64,000 bases of DNA, taken from Planctomycetota bacterium. GTDB taxonomy: Bacteria > Planctomycetota > UBA1135 > UBA2386. Position numbers and translations under genes: made by a program. Shown one piece after another: positions 17,107-26,600 of this stretch. How positions within the stretch are numbered: the first letter of the stretch is position 1; every line of letters starts with the position of its first letter. Under the pieces are notes generated by a model, which did not search any database, was not told where the DNA came from, and saw nothing but the letters and a program-made list of their open reading frames with translations. Where the stretch lies: positions 16,079 to 80,078 of the forward strand of contig JAQCBR010000003.1 in assembly GCA_027621295.1 (NCBI GenBank), given 5' to 3'.

Positions 17107-18039
17107 TCAGCGGCGCGGGGCCACCGAGCGTGGCCTCGCGCCGACCAGCGCCACGCCCAGCAGCACGAGCCCGGCACTGCCGGCCGTGCCCGCGGTCAGC
17201 TCCTCGCCCCGCACCGCCCAGCCGAGCGCGAGCGCGACGATCGGCGTCACGTAGGTGATGACGCTGAGCCGCGTGACCTCGGCGTAGCGCAGCAGCCAGT
17301 AGTAGAGCGTGAAGGTCAGACAGGTCCCGACCACCGCGAGGTAGGCGATGCTGCCGAGCGCCGCGGGCGTCCAGCGCGGCGTCGCATCCCGTTCGAACAC
17401 GAGCGCCGCCAGGAGCAGCAGGAGCGCACCGAGCCCCATCGCGTTGCGGTTCAGCAGCGCCGAGCTGTGGCGCGTGCCCCAGAGCTTCACGCAGGTCTGC
17501 CCCACCACCGAGACCAGCGGGCTCACCAGGAGGAGGAGCGCCGCACCCATCGGGCCGAGGAGCTCCCCTTCGCCCGCCGCGAAGTCCGAGACGTCCGTCC
17601 CGAACAGGAAGCAGGTGCCGACGAAGCCGAGCAGCAGACCCGTGAGCTGCCGAACGCCCAGCCGCTCGCCGAGCACGAAGTGACCGGGCACGGCGGCCAT
17701 CAGCGGGAACACCGCCCAGAGGACGGCGACGAGGCCGGAAGGCAGCACGGTCTCGGTCACGTAGACGATCGCGTAGCTGACCGCGAAGTTCAGAGTGCCG
17801 ACCACGATCCAGAGCCGCGGCGGCGGTGTTCCACCGCCCTCCCGGCGCGCGAGTCGCGGAGCGGCGAAGCACATCACCGCGAATGCGAGCGCGAACCGGA
17901 CCCCCGCCGAGGTCAATGGCGGCAGGTCGTCGAGCCCCTCCTGGATGACGAGCCAAGTGCTGCCCCAGATCAGGCACAGCAGCGCGACGAGGACCCGGAT
18001 CAGCGCTGGGCCGGGCGGCGTATCGGGGAGGAGCGGCAA
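17107..18039 (-). CDS. EamA/DMT-superfamily transporter
   Basis: About 310 residues and ten membrane helices in two EamA repeats. The first repeat starts LVALLCLIWGSTWLVIQEGL and includes the conserved ALAFAVM and LGERLGVRQLTGLLLGFVGT segments. The second includes LTFTLYYWLLRYAEVTRLSVITYVTPIVALALGW. Substrate is unknown; characterised members export amino acids or other metabolites. The start is uncertain: a TTG at 18039 gives a normal N-terminus, while the track GTG at 18132 adds an arginine-rich leader overlapping the upstream ATP-grasp gene. Confidence 0.86.
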   Translation of the reverse strand: MPLLPDTPPGPALIRVLVALLCLIWGSTWLVIQEGLDDLPPLTSAGVRFALAFAVMCFAAPRLARREGGGTPPPRLWIVVGTLNFAVSYAIVYVTETVLPSGLVAVLWAVFPLMAAVPGHFVLGERLGVRQLTGLLLGFVGTCFLFGTDVSDFAAGEGELLGPMGAALLLLVSPLVSVVGQTCVKLWGTRHSSALLNRNAMGLGALLLLLAALVFERDATPRWTPAALGSIAYLAVVGTCLTFTLYYWLLRYAEVTRLSVITYVTPIVALALGWAVRGEELTAGTAGSAGLVLLGVALVGARPRSVAPRR

Positions 18040-18094
18040 GGGCGGGAGTCGTAGCGGCGCTCCTCGGCCCCGTCCACCGCAGAACCGACGCCCT

Positions 18095-18991
18095 TCACGG
18101 CTCCAGCCGGAACGCTTCGGCGCCGTGCACACCGACCCAGTAGCCGAACGTGTAGCGCGCGTTCACCTCGACCAGAGGATGGAAGCGCAAGCTCCCTTCG
18201 TCGTCACGCCAGCGGAACGCGTCGATCCCGAACGGACCGTGATAGCCGCACGCGGCCAGCGCCGCCGCGACGCGCCCGAACGCGGCCTCCAGCGCATCGC
18301 GCTCCTCGGCCCCGAGATCCCTGTCCCCCGCGAGGCGCGCGCCGAGGAACGCACCCTCGTCGGCGTTGGCGAGCACGACCGGCCCGCCGCGCTCCGCGAG
18401 CTGGCCGCCTTGCGCGAGTCGACCGTGCAGCGAGACGTCGAGCAGCCGCTCGACCAGAGGTTCGACCATCAACCCTCGCCCGTAGTCACCCATCGAAGCT
18501 TCGATCCACGTCCGGGCCGCCCGATCGAGCCGGGACGGCACGACGACCTTCCGCATCCTGCCGCTGAATCCGAGCGGACGCTTGAGGAGCCAGGGCCGGT
18601 CGGGCGCGGACGCGGTCAGGTGCTCGACCGTGGCCACGTCCGTCGCGAACCCAGCACCCGGCAGGACCGGGCCCAGCCCCGCGCCGAACGCCCGATGGTT
18701 GACCGCACGGAGCACGTCCTCGGCTGGCGACGGCGGCGGCTCGACGCCGCAGGCCGCGAGCGCGCGACACGCGCCCGGCGTCGGGCACCAGGCGTCACCC
18801 GTGGCGCCGGCAGGAGGCCGCCCCTGATCGATCCCGACGAACCACGGCTCCGCTCCATGCACCCGGCGGAGCACCGGCCGCAGCACGCGCGCCAGCCGTG
18901 CTGTGTGACCGCGCATCCGGTCGGAGCGCGCGTAGCGAGGGTCCGACAGCTCGAACTCGGCGTCGACGTTCAGCACGAAGGCCGCGGTCAC
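18095..18991 (-). CDS. ATP-grasp superfamily ligase-like protein
   Basis: 298 residues from a GTG at 18991 that overlaps the stop of the upstream DUF455 gene (GTGA); the 577-residue track ORF is an in-frame read-through. ATP-grasp features are a lysine/glycine loop (PWLLKRPLGFSGRMRKVV), LMVEPLVERLLDVSLHG, and a C-terminal metal-binding segment HPLVEVNARYTFGYW containing the ExN motif. The first ~110 residues look like a pre-ATP-grasp domain. It probably makes an acyl-phosphate and couples it to an amine or thiol, but the substrate is unknown. See the finding on this gene pair. Confidence 0.72.
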   Translation of the reverse strand: MTAAFVLNVDAEFELSDPRYARSDRMRGHTARLARVLRPVLRRVHGAEPWFVGIDQGRPPAGATGDAWCPTPGACRALAACGVEPPPSPAEDVLRAVNHRAFGAGLGPVLPGAGFATDVATVEHLTASAPDRPWLLKRPLGFSGRMRKVVVPSRLDRAARTWIEASMGDYGRGLMVEPLVERLLDVSLHGRLAQGGQLAERGGPVVLANADEGAFLGARLAGDRDLGAEERDALEAAFGRVAAALAACGYHGPFGIDAFRWRDDEGSLRFHPLVEVNARYTFGYWVGVHGAEAFRLEP

Positions 18992-19809
18992 CGCTGCGCC
19001 TCGAACGCTTCGAGCGCGTCGAGGAACTCCTCGCTGAACCCAGCCCGCCGCCGGCCTTCCCGGTTCATCGGCCGGCCGCGGAAGAGGGCCGGCGTCAGCG
19101 GCGCCACGAGCGACCGCGCCCAGTCCTCGAACTCGAGCTCGGCACCGCCGAGCCGCGCGAACCACTCCGCGGCGAAGCGCACGTGCGCGATCTCGTCGGC
19201 GCCCACGGCTCGTTGGACCGACGCGCCCTTCGCATCCCCAGCCGACTCGAACCAGGCCGCGTAGCGATCCGCGTGGTCGAGGTTCGCCCCCTCGAGCCCG
19301 AGGCCGAGCAGCGCGACGAACTGCACGACCGTCTCGCAGCTCGGGACGCGCTGCCAGAACCAGTCGCGGACCGGGAAGTCCCCGACCGCATGCCCCATCT
19401 CGCGGATGCGCGCCTCGTACATCCGCATGTGCCGCAGCTCGTCCCCGCAGATCCGCAGGAGCCCTCTGCGGAACTCCTCCGGCGCATCGGGGAACGCGAG
19501 CAGCGCCCATGCCATCAGCTCCGCCGCCTGCAGCTCGTGGTGCCAGAACGTGTGGAGCAACCGCGCGCGCTTGGTCGGATCGCCGAGTTCTCCCTGGCGG
19601 ACAGAGCGCTTCGAGCGCGGCACGACCTCGAGCTCCGCAGGACGGCCGGGTGCATCGATCCGGAGCGGCACTGCGTCCGCGGCGAAGACGATCGGCGCCT
19701 CGGGCGGCCGCAGCTTGTGCGCGAGATCCGTGCTCGTGATGAACGCGAGTGCCCAGGCCTCGACGGTCTCCGGCACGGTTGCGGCAGCCTGGTTCATCGC
19801 GCGCGACAT
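18988..19809 (-). CDS. DUF455-type ferritin-like di-iron protein
   Basis: 273 residues from the ATG at 19809 (an ATG at 19797 is equally possible). All helices of a ferritin-like four-helix bundle carry candidate iron ligands: HHELQAAELMAWAL, DELRHM, GLEGANLDHADRY and ADEIAHVRFA (two DExxH motifs). The layout and GDFPVRDWFWQRVP match the DUF455 family, related to the MiaE-type hydroxylases. An oxygenase or hydroxylase role is plausible but unproven. It is the first gene of a coupled pair with the ATP-grasp protein. Confidence 0.8.
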   Translation of the reverse strand: MSRAMNQAAATVPETVEAWALAFITSTDLAHKLRPPEAPIVFAADAVPLRIDAPGRPAELEVVPRSKRSVRQGELGDPTKRARLLHTFWHHELQAAELMAWALLAFPDAPEEFRRGLLRICGDELRHMRMYEARIREMGHAVGDFPVRDWFWQRVPSCETVVQFVALLGLGLEGANLDHADRYAAWFESAGDAKGASVQRAVGADEIAHVRFAAEWFARLGGAELEFEDWARSLVAPLTPALFRGRPMNREGRRRAGFSEEFLDALEAFEAQR

Positions 19810-19840
19810 GATGCCCGACAGCAGGCACGGGCGCCCGCGC

Positions 19841-21694
19841 TCACCGACCGATCGGGTAGAGCACGCCGTCCAACCCGAGCCGATAGCGGAGCACGTTGCG
19901 ACCCGGCACCAGGGCCAACGTCCGTCCGCGCGCATCGTCCGCGGTCGCCGGACGCCAGGTCTGCATCGCGAAGCGGACGGCGCCGGGGGCGAACGCGCCG
20001 AGCGGACGGATCCGGGTCATCGCCCCCGGCACGTGGGGCACCCCCCGAGCCGGATGCCAGCTGCCGTCGTCGCCGATCCACGCCAGCCGGAGCGCCGTCT
20101 CGCCGAGCTCCTCCGTCTCGGCCGACGCGTAGGCCCTCAGCAGCGGCTCACCTCGGGTGCCCTCGGGCGGGTCCGACCAGGCAGCTCGCGCCGCGGCGTT
20201 GGGAATGCCCTGGTCGGCGACCACCTCGATCTCGAGGTAGGAGGCGACGCCGAGTTCGACCGTGTGCTCGACGCGACCGGGCGGGGCGGGAACCTCGAGG
20301 TCGAACGCGGCGATCCGCGTGTCCGTCTCGAACCACGCCCGCCCGACCTCGAAGCCGTCGCCCAGGACTTCGAGCCGGCAGGGTCCCGGCGGGAGCAGGA
20401 TTTCGCCCGAGGGAGGCAGCACGCAGAAACCCGAGCCGACGTCCGCGAGGCCGAGCGGCGCGTGGAGGAGGCCGTCCGGCCGTCGCACGCGAACCAGCGT
20501 CTCGGCAGGCCGACCACCCAGCGGTCGACGCACGTCGAGCCGGACCAGCGTGCCGTCCCGCGCGACCTCCGCGAAGTCGAGGCGGATGGCCTGACGCGCC
20601 GGCGACGACCTGACCCGGTAGCGCTGCTCGACGACGCGACCGGCGCGCGACGCAGCGACGACGACCAGCGCGCCGGGTGCCACGAAGATCGCAGTGGACG
20701 CCGTCTGCTCGACCGACTGGCGCTGGTCGAACTCGCCGACGGTCGGGATCGGCGTGCGGCCCGGGAACGCCGCGCCGACCCGGTCGGCCTGGTCCGGCGC
20801 GAAGACACGGAACGCGATCTTGTCCGCGACCTGCGGGCTGCCGTCCCCTCCGACGACGTCCACATCGATCCGGACACTCGCAACCTCGAGCCGGATCGGA
20901 CCGAGTCCTGCGTCGATCTCGACCAGCGCGTCGGGAGCGTCTTCGCGAAATCCGAGCGGGATCGTGTCAGGCTCGTACTCGACCTCGTAGCGACCGGCGC
21001 GCATCCCGAGCGCGACGAACCGCCCGTCCTCGTCGGTCCGCAGGTCTGCGTCCGAGCCGCCGACGAGCCAGTCCGGCGCGTCCCGCTCGGGGCCTTCCAT
21101 CCACACGAGAGCCACCGGGAAGTCCGGGAACGGAGCGGCGTCCGGACCGAGGACCCGTCCCTCGATGCGGAGATGATCGCGATCGAGAGTGAGTTCGACC
21201 GACTCGACCTGCCCCGCGCGCGGCAGCAGCACGGGCCTCGGCTCGGCGAAACCGTGTTCGGCGTGGTGCCCGGCGAGCGCCAGCTCCTCCGCGGCGTCGA
21301 AGAGCCCATCTTCCCGTCCGAACGAGAACCGCCCCTGCGGGTCAGCGCGCGTGAAGCCGATCCGGCGCTCGAGTCCTCGGTCGAGCAGATAGACGAGCGC
21401 ACGTGGCACCGGCAGTCCCGCGCGGCCGCGCACGACTCCGGTGATGCCGCCACCTGCAGCGCGGACCCTCTCGACGAGGTCGTCCGTCGCGGCGGGCGCG
21501 AGCACGCGCGGCACCGCGGTCACCGCCCCGTCGGGGGTCACGTCGGTGTCCATCGACGGGGCGGCGGCTCCCGTAGGCACCTCCACGTTCGACAACGGCC
21601 CACCTTCGTCTCCCGACCCCGCGGCGAGTCCGGCGAGCGCGAGGGCCGCAGCGAGTGCTGCACACCAAGCCAGGAAACGCGCGCCACGACCCAT
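19841..21694 (-). CDS. Anchored carboxypeptidase-regulatory-like multidomain protein
   Basis: 617 residues from the ATG at 21694, which begins a membrane anchor or signal peptide (MGRGARFLAWCAALAAALALAGLAAG). The rest is beta-rich, in the style of repeated carboxypeptidase regulatory-like/Ig-like domains: ITGVVRGRAGLPVPRALVYLLD...DPQGRFSFGRED, then IEGRVLGPDAAP...DEDGRFVALGMRAGRYEV. No catalytic motif was found. Such proteins are common in planctomycetes and usually of unknown function; a second one lies at 59.6-60.9 kb. It is divergent from the asparagine-synthase-like gene. Confidence 0.72.
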   Translation of the reverse strand: MGRGARFLAWCAALAAALALAGLAAGSGDEGGPLSNVEVPTGAAAPSMDTDVTPDGAVTAVPRVLAPAATDDLVERVRAAGGGITGVVRGRAGLPVPRALVYLLDRGLERRIGFTRADPQGRFSFGREDGLFDAAEELALAGHHAEHGFAEPRPVLLPRAGQVESVELTLDRDHLRIEGRVLGPDAAPFPDFPVALVWMEGPERDAPDWLVGGSDADLRTDEDGRFVALGMRAGRYEVEYEPDTIPLGFREDAPDALVEIDAGLGPIRLEVASVRIDVDVVGGDGSPQVADKIAFRVFAPDQADRVGAAFPGRTPIPTVGEFDQRQSVEQTASTAIFVAPGALVVVAASRAGRVVEQRYRVRSSPARQAIRLDFAEVARDGTLVRLDVRRPLGGRPAETLVRVRRPDGLLHAPLGLADVGSGFCVLPPSGEILLPPGPCRLEVLGDGFEVGRAWFETDTRIAAFDLEVPAPPGRVEHTVELGVASYLEIEVVADQGIPNAAARAAWSDPPEGTRGEPLLRAYASAETEELGETALRLAWIGDDGSWHPARGVPHVPGAMTRIRPLGAFAPGAVRFAMQTWRPATADDARGRTLALVPGRNVLRYRLGLDGVLYPIGR

Positions 21695-21702
21695 CGGACC
21701 GA

Positions 21703-21708
21703 AGTCTA
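21703..21708 (-). promoter_or_regulatory. -10-like TAGACT, leaderless context
   Basis: TAGACT on the minus strand ends 8 nt before the ATG of the carboxypeptidase-regulatory-like gene, with no ribosome-binding site between. Confidence 0.42.
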
Positions 21709-21760
21709 TCTCGCCCGGCAGATCGCCGACGGAAGGCGTTCCAACGGTGCGATGGCTGCG

Positions 21761-21766
21761 TAGCAT
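21761..21766 (+). promoter_or_regulatory. -10-like TAGCAT before a short upstream ORF
   Basis: TAGCAT ends 7 nt before an ATG at 21774. That ATG opens a 14-codon ORF out of frame with the asparagine-synthase-like gene, which begins at 21803. Confidence 0.35.
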
Positions 21767-21773
21767 CCCGACC

Positions 21774-21818
21774 ATGCGACGGACGGCGATCCAGGGAGAC
21801 GCGTGGCCGACTTCCTGA
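21774..21818 (+). other. Possible 14-codon leader ORF overlapping the next gene start
   Basis: ATG at 21774 to TGA at 21816-21818 encodes MRRTAIQGDAWPTS. It follows a -10-like TAGCAT at leaderless spacing and overlaps the GTG start of the asparagine-synthase-like gene in another frame. It could be a leader ORF or coincidence; codon content alone cannot decide. Confidence 0.2.
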
Positions 21819-23578
21819 TCGTGATGGGAGCGGGCCCCGAGCCCGCGCGCCTCTTCGAGGCCGGTCTGCGCGTGGCCGCGGGCCAGGGCTTCGGCGCTCC
21901 GGTCCAGACCGTGGTCCGGTCCGGGGTGCGCGTCGCGACGTTCGCCCGACGCGCGTCACCCCGCGCGCCCGAGATCGTCGAGGAAGGCCCGCGCTGGGCG
22001 CTGGTGTCGGGCACCTGCCTCGTCCCCGATGCCGCCCGTTCCGTAATCGACGAGGGCGTCGAGGCCGTGGCCGCGCGGGCCGACGGAGCCTTCGCGCTGG
22101 CGGCCGGCGACGAGCGGACCGCCGAGCTCGCCACCGATCCGATCGGCACACACCACGTCCACGTGCGGGTCGGCGACGGCGCCTCGGCCTTCGCGAGCTC
22201 GGCGCTCTGGCTGGCCGCGCTGGGCGACTCACCGCTCGACGCCACGGCCTGCGAGGAGTTCCTCGCCACCGGCGTGATCTACGAGGACCGGACCCCGTGG
22301 CAGGCGGTGCGCGCACTCGCCGCGGCGACGCGCTTCGCGCTCGGTGCCAGCGGCGCACGACCCGTCGCGCGGACGTGGCAGCCGGAGGACCTGGAGCCCG
22401 GCTCGATCCGCGGCACCGAGGCTGTCGACGCGTTCGGAGCGGTGATGCTGGACGTCGGGGCCCGGCTGGGCGACGCCGTCGAACGGCCGGTCGCCGACCT
22501 GACTGCGGGCTGGGACTCGCGCCTGCTCTGCGGCTTCCTGATGCGCGCCGGGCTGCCGATCGAGACGACGGTCACCGGCCCGGCCGACGGCGCCGACGTC
22601 CTGCTGTCCGGCCGCATCGCACGCGAGCTCGGACTCCGACACCTCGTCCTGCCGCTCGGCGCGCCACCGACGGCCGATGAGGTCCTCGACGCCGTCGAGC
22701 TGACCGACGGGCTGGTCAACGCGATCGGATACGCGCGCATCCTCCGGGTGCACCGGGAGCTGAGCGGGCGTTTCGGTGCGTCGCTGAACGGCTCGTTCGG
22801 CGAAGTCGCACGCGGCTACTGGTGGGAGATCCTGCGGCCGTCCCCGGACGCGGTCGGTCCTCTCGACCCCGCCGCGATCAGCCGCGCACGCTACGCGGCC
22901 GGCGCGCCCGATCTCGCGCTGTTCGGACCCGAGGCACGCCCGTCCCCGGTCGAGCACTTCACGGATCTGGTGGCCCGGACGGACCGCGCTGTCACCGGAG
23001 ACGTGCCGATGTCGTTCCGGCTCGACCACACCTATCTCCGACTCCGGATGCGCTCCTGGCACGGCCGGATCGCGAGCAGCACCGATCGCCTGTGGCCCTG
23101 CCTGTCGCCGCTGGCGTCGCGCGCGGCGCTCGAAGTCCTGCTACGGACGCCCGCCCACGAGCGCGTCGGCAACCGGTTCGCGCGGCAGGTGCTCGCGCGC
23201 TTCGCGCCGCGCCTCGCGGCTCTTCCCCTCGAGAGTGGAGGACCAGCACTGCCGCGGACGGTCGCGAACGCATGGCGGTTCGCGCCCGAGGCGCTCGGTT
23301 TCACGCGCCGCGCGTTCAAGAAGCTGACCGGCCAGCGGACCTACGCGCGGACTCTCGAGGAGACGTCCGCCCCCCGCCTCGCGCTCCTCGCGGACGAACG
23401 GATCGCCGACCGGCTCCGACCGGAAGTCATGGCGCTCGGGGACCACGTGGACCGGGATCGACTCGCCGGCGTGCTGACCGCGATGCGCGCTCCCGCATGG
23501 CAGCACGACCTCGCGTTCGGCAACCTGCTCGCGCTCGAGCTCGCGCTCGATCGAGCCCGCGCGCTGCGCCGCGGCTGA
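21803..23578 (+). CDS. Asparagine-synthase-like protein lacking the glutaminase cysteine
   Basis: 591 residues from a GTG. The N-terminal ~190 residues keep the shape of a class II glutamine amidotransferase (GAFALAAGD, DPIGTHHVHV, FASSALWLAAL, EEFLATGVIYEDRTPW). They lack the N-terminal catalytic Cys (MADFLIVMG). The C-terminal synthase half has a modified PP-loop DLTAGWDSRLLCGFLM in place of SGGxDS, and RIARELGLRHLVLPL. It resembles the asparagine-synthase-like proteins of exopolysaccharide and peptide-modification loci rather than AsnB. It probably adenylates a carboxylate using free ammonia or another nucleophile. Substrate unknown. Confidence 0.76.
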   Translation: MADFLIVMGAGPEPARLFEAGLRVAAGQGFGAPVQTVVRSGVRVATFARRASPRAPEIVEEGPRWALVSGTCLVPDAARSVIDEGVEAVAARADGAFALAAGDERTAELATDPIGTHHVHVRVGDGASAFASSALWLAALGDSPLDATACEEFLATGVIYEDRTPWQAVRALAAATRFALGASGARPVARTWQPEDLEPGSIRGTEAVDAFGAVMLDVGARLGDAVERPVADLTAGWDSRLLCGFLMRAGLPIETTVTGPADGADVLLSGRIARELGLRHLVLPLGAPPTADEVLDAVELTDGLVNAIGYARILRVHRELSGRFGASLNGSFGEVARGYWWEILRPSPDAVGPLDPAAISRARYAAGAPDLALFGPEARPSPVEHFTDLVARTDRAVTGDVPMSFRLDHTYLRLRMRSWHGRIASSTDRLWPCLSPLASRAALEVLLRTPAHERVGNRFARQVLARFAPRLAALPLESGGPALPRTVANAWRFAPEALGFTRRAFKKLTGQRTYARTLEETSAPRLALLADERIADRLRPEVMALGDHVDRDRLAGVLTAMRAPAWQHDLAFGNLLALELALDRARALRRG

Positions 23579-23614
23579 ACGCAGCCGCTCCTGAGCACGC
23601 GGGAACGGATCAGG

Positions 23615-23620
23615 TATCCT
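23615..23620 (+). promoter_or_regulatory. -10-like TATCCT, leaderless context
   Basis: TATCCT ends 8 nt before the ATG of the giant CAP/HEAT gene. No Shine-Dalgarno is seen. Confidence 0.48.
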
Positions 23621-23628
23621 CCGCGCCC

Positions 23629-26600
23629 ATGCGCGTCGCACCCGTGTCCCGCTCGCTCGCTGTCCTGCTGACCGTCGCGCTCGTCGGGGCCGCTCCCGCA
23701 GCCGGCCAGGACATGGCGACCACGCGGCAGTCGGAGCCGACGCTGCGCCGCGAGCTGCGTCATCAGGAGCTGCTGGACGCGTACAAGACGCTGACGGCCG
23801 ACGATGCGGTCGCGGCCGAAGCCGCCGGGCGCCTAGCCGCGATCAGCCTCGAAGTGCAGGCGCTGGCGCGTGCCGGATCGCTCGACGACCTCCGCAAGCT
23901 CGATCCGAAGGCGCGTGTCGCGCAGGTCGCGGGCGCGGCCGAACGCACCGCGCAGGAGCATCTGGCGGTGTCCGGCTGGCTATTCCTCGTCGGCGCCAAA
24001 GCGGAGGCCGAGGACGCGCTCGCCAGCGCGCGCACGCTCGATCCGGGCCTGAAGGCGGCGACCGACGACGCGCTCGCGGCCGCACGCGGACAGGGTGTCC
24101 CGAAGGGCGGCTACCACCGATACCGCGGCCAGTTCCTGCCGCTCGACGTCCGGGACCGCGCCCGCACGATCGACCTCGCCCTCGAGGCGATCGCAGGCCT
24201 TGGCCTCGACGCAGTCCGCCTCCCGTTCCAACCCTCGACCGAGGAGACGGACCTGGAGCGCTTCGTCGCGCTCGGCGGCGCGGGCCACGACGCGCTCCGC
24301 GCGGCCGCCGCATCCATCCGCGAGGCGCTCGCGCCCGACTACGACGAGGTGCGCGGCTGGCTCGCTTCCTACGCACGGAGCGAACGGCAGCGGACCGCGG
24401 TCCTCACCGCCTACGAGGCGCTCCGCGCGCCGCGCGGCGAGCTGCTCCAGCTGATCGGCAGGTACGACAAGCCCGAGCAGGGACAGGTCGACGCACAGCG
24501 TGCGGCGCTCGAGGACCTCTACGAGACCTACGAGCGGGAGGTCGAGCGCGATCGGGCCGCACTTGCCCGCCTCTCCGCGGAATCGGCGCACGCACTCCTG
24601 CTCCGCGTCACTGCGCTCGAGGCCGCGCTGAGCGCCGCCGACACCTGCCTCGTCCGCGAGACCGGCAAGGGCCTGGGGCCCCACCCCTACAGCCGCCCGG
24701 CGGACGCAGCGACGAGCGAGCAGCGCCACCTGCCGGGACGCGAGCAGTCCGGTCTCGAGGACGTGCTCTGGCTGCTGCTCAAGCTACGCGCCCACCAGGT
24801 CGGCGACGTGCTCGGACGGGGCGCGGACCTGATGCGCGTCCAGCAGCAGATGACGCCCTGGGAGCGGTGGCTCGTCGAGGAACAGCTCGCCGAGGCGATC
24901 GACATCTACAACGGCCAGGCCTCGTTCAGCCTGGATGCGACCGAGTGGCAGTTCGTCGACGTGCTCAACCGCTACCGCCGCGTGCTCGGCCTCCAGCCGT
25001 TCGAGGTCGAGGAGCGGATGAACGCCGCTTCGCGGAAGCACAGCCAGGAGATGGTCGACCTCGGCTACTTCGGCCACATCTCGCCGGTCGCCCGCAACCG
25101 CGGGCCCTCCGACCGCGTCCGGCTCGAGGGCTACGGCGGTGGTGTCGGCGAGAACTGCCTGGGCGGCAGCGTCGACGGTCGTGGAGCGTTCGAGGGCTGG
25201 TACCACTCCCCCGGACACCACCGCGGCATGGTCTCGCGGAGCCCACACCTCGGCGTCGGCGCTGCCCGCAGCCACAGCATGTGGACGATGGTGATGGGCG
25301 GCGGCGACGTGGGATGGAGGAGCCTGCACGCGGACCTCCCGCCCGAACGCGCCGGAGCCTGCCGCGACGCCGTGGCCGCGTGGGCCAAGGTCCTGCAGAT
25401 CGCGTCGCCGAGCCCGAAGGATCTCGAGCGCGCAGCTCTCGGACGGGCGGACGTGGACGCGCTGTTCCCGGACGTGCTGCCCTTCGTCGCCCGCCTCGCT
25501 TTCGAAGCAGCGACGAACGAGCGCCACGGATGGCACGAGGCGGCACCCGCACTCCTCGCCTACGTGGTCGATGCCGACGTCCCGGTGGCGTGGCGACCCC
25601 TCCAGGTCGCGTCTGTCGCGGCCGCGATCGACATCCTCCACCTCGGCGGAACGACCGAGGTCCGGAGGCGCGCGCTCGAGCTCGTGGCCCCTCTCACCGG
25701 CAACACGTTCGGCTACTCCCCCGAGGCCGGCCCGAGCGCCCGCCTCGACGCCACGCTGCAGATCCGCGCGCACTGGGAGGACGACGCGCAGTGGAACTAC
25801 CGGCGCACGGAGCCCGCTCCCGAGGTCGTCGCACTCCCCGGCCGCAGCGATGGACCGAGTGCCAAGGCCAAGCTCCGGGTGCTCGCCAAGCCGGAGCGCC
25901 TGAAGCTCGCCCGCGCCAACGGCGGCGGCTCGGACACCGAGCGCGCGATCGAGCTGGGCCTCGACTTCCTCGCCCGCGCGCAGGATCCGGACGGTGCTTG
26001 GCGGGCGCGGGCCTTCGTCCTCAACCACCGCGACTTCGACGCGCGGAACGCCGGCATGGGCAACGCCGAGTGGGACATCGCGATGACCGGCCTGTCCGTG
26101 CTGGCCTTCGTGTCCTCCGGCCATACCCCGGACCAGGGCGATCACCAGGAGGTCGTGCGCCGCGGCGTGGAGTGGCTGAAGGCACGCGTCATCGACTACG
26201 GCAAGTTCGAGACCGTGTCGGGTCACTACATGTACGGCCATGCGATCGCGACGCAGGCTCTCTGCGAGGCCTTCGCCTACACCGACGACCCGTCGCTGGG
26301 CGCCGCCGCCCAGCTCGCGCTCGACTACATCGCGTTCTCCCAGGACCCGAACGGCGGCGGCTGGCGGTACGACGCGCGCCAGGCGGGCGACACCTCGGTC
26401 GTCGGCTGGGTGGTGATGGCGCTGAACGCCGGCTTCAAGGCCAACCTCCAGGTGGTCGGCTTCCGCGATGCGATCCGCTTCCTCGATGCGGTGACGATGT
26501 CGGGCTACTACCAGGTCGGCTACACGCACCGCCCGGGCCTCGCCCCCGAGAACCTGCGCCTGACGGCGGCAGGAATGACGAGCCGCCTCTTCCTCGGGCA

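Noticed and set aside
17088-17112. CGCTGA...TCAGCG inverted repeat between htpG and the EamA gene
   Set aside because: Only a 6-bp stem that includes both stop codons; too weak to call a terminator.
18095-19828. 577-residue fused ORF
   Set aside because: Its first half is an off-frame copy of the DUF455 gene; the ATP-grasp protein starts at the GTG at 18991.
19406-21763. 785-residue plus-strand ORF opposite the carboxypeptidase-regulatory-like gene
   Set aside because: Arg/Asp/Glu-rich composition without motifs; the minus-strand protein has an anchor and domain pattern.
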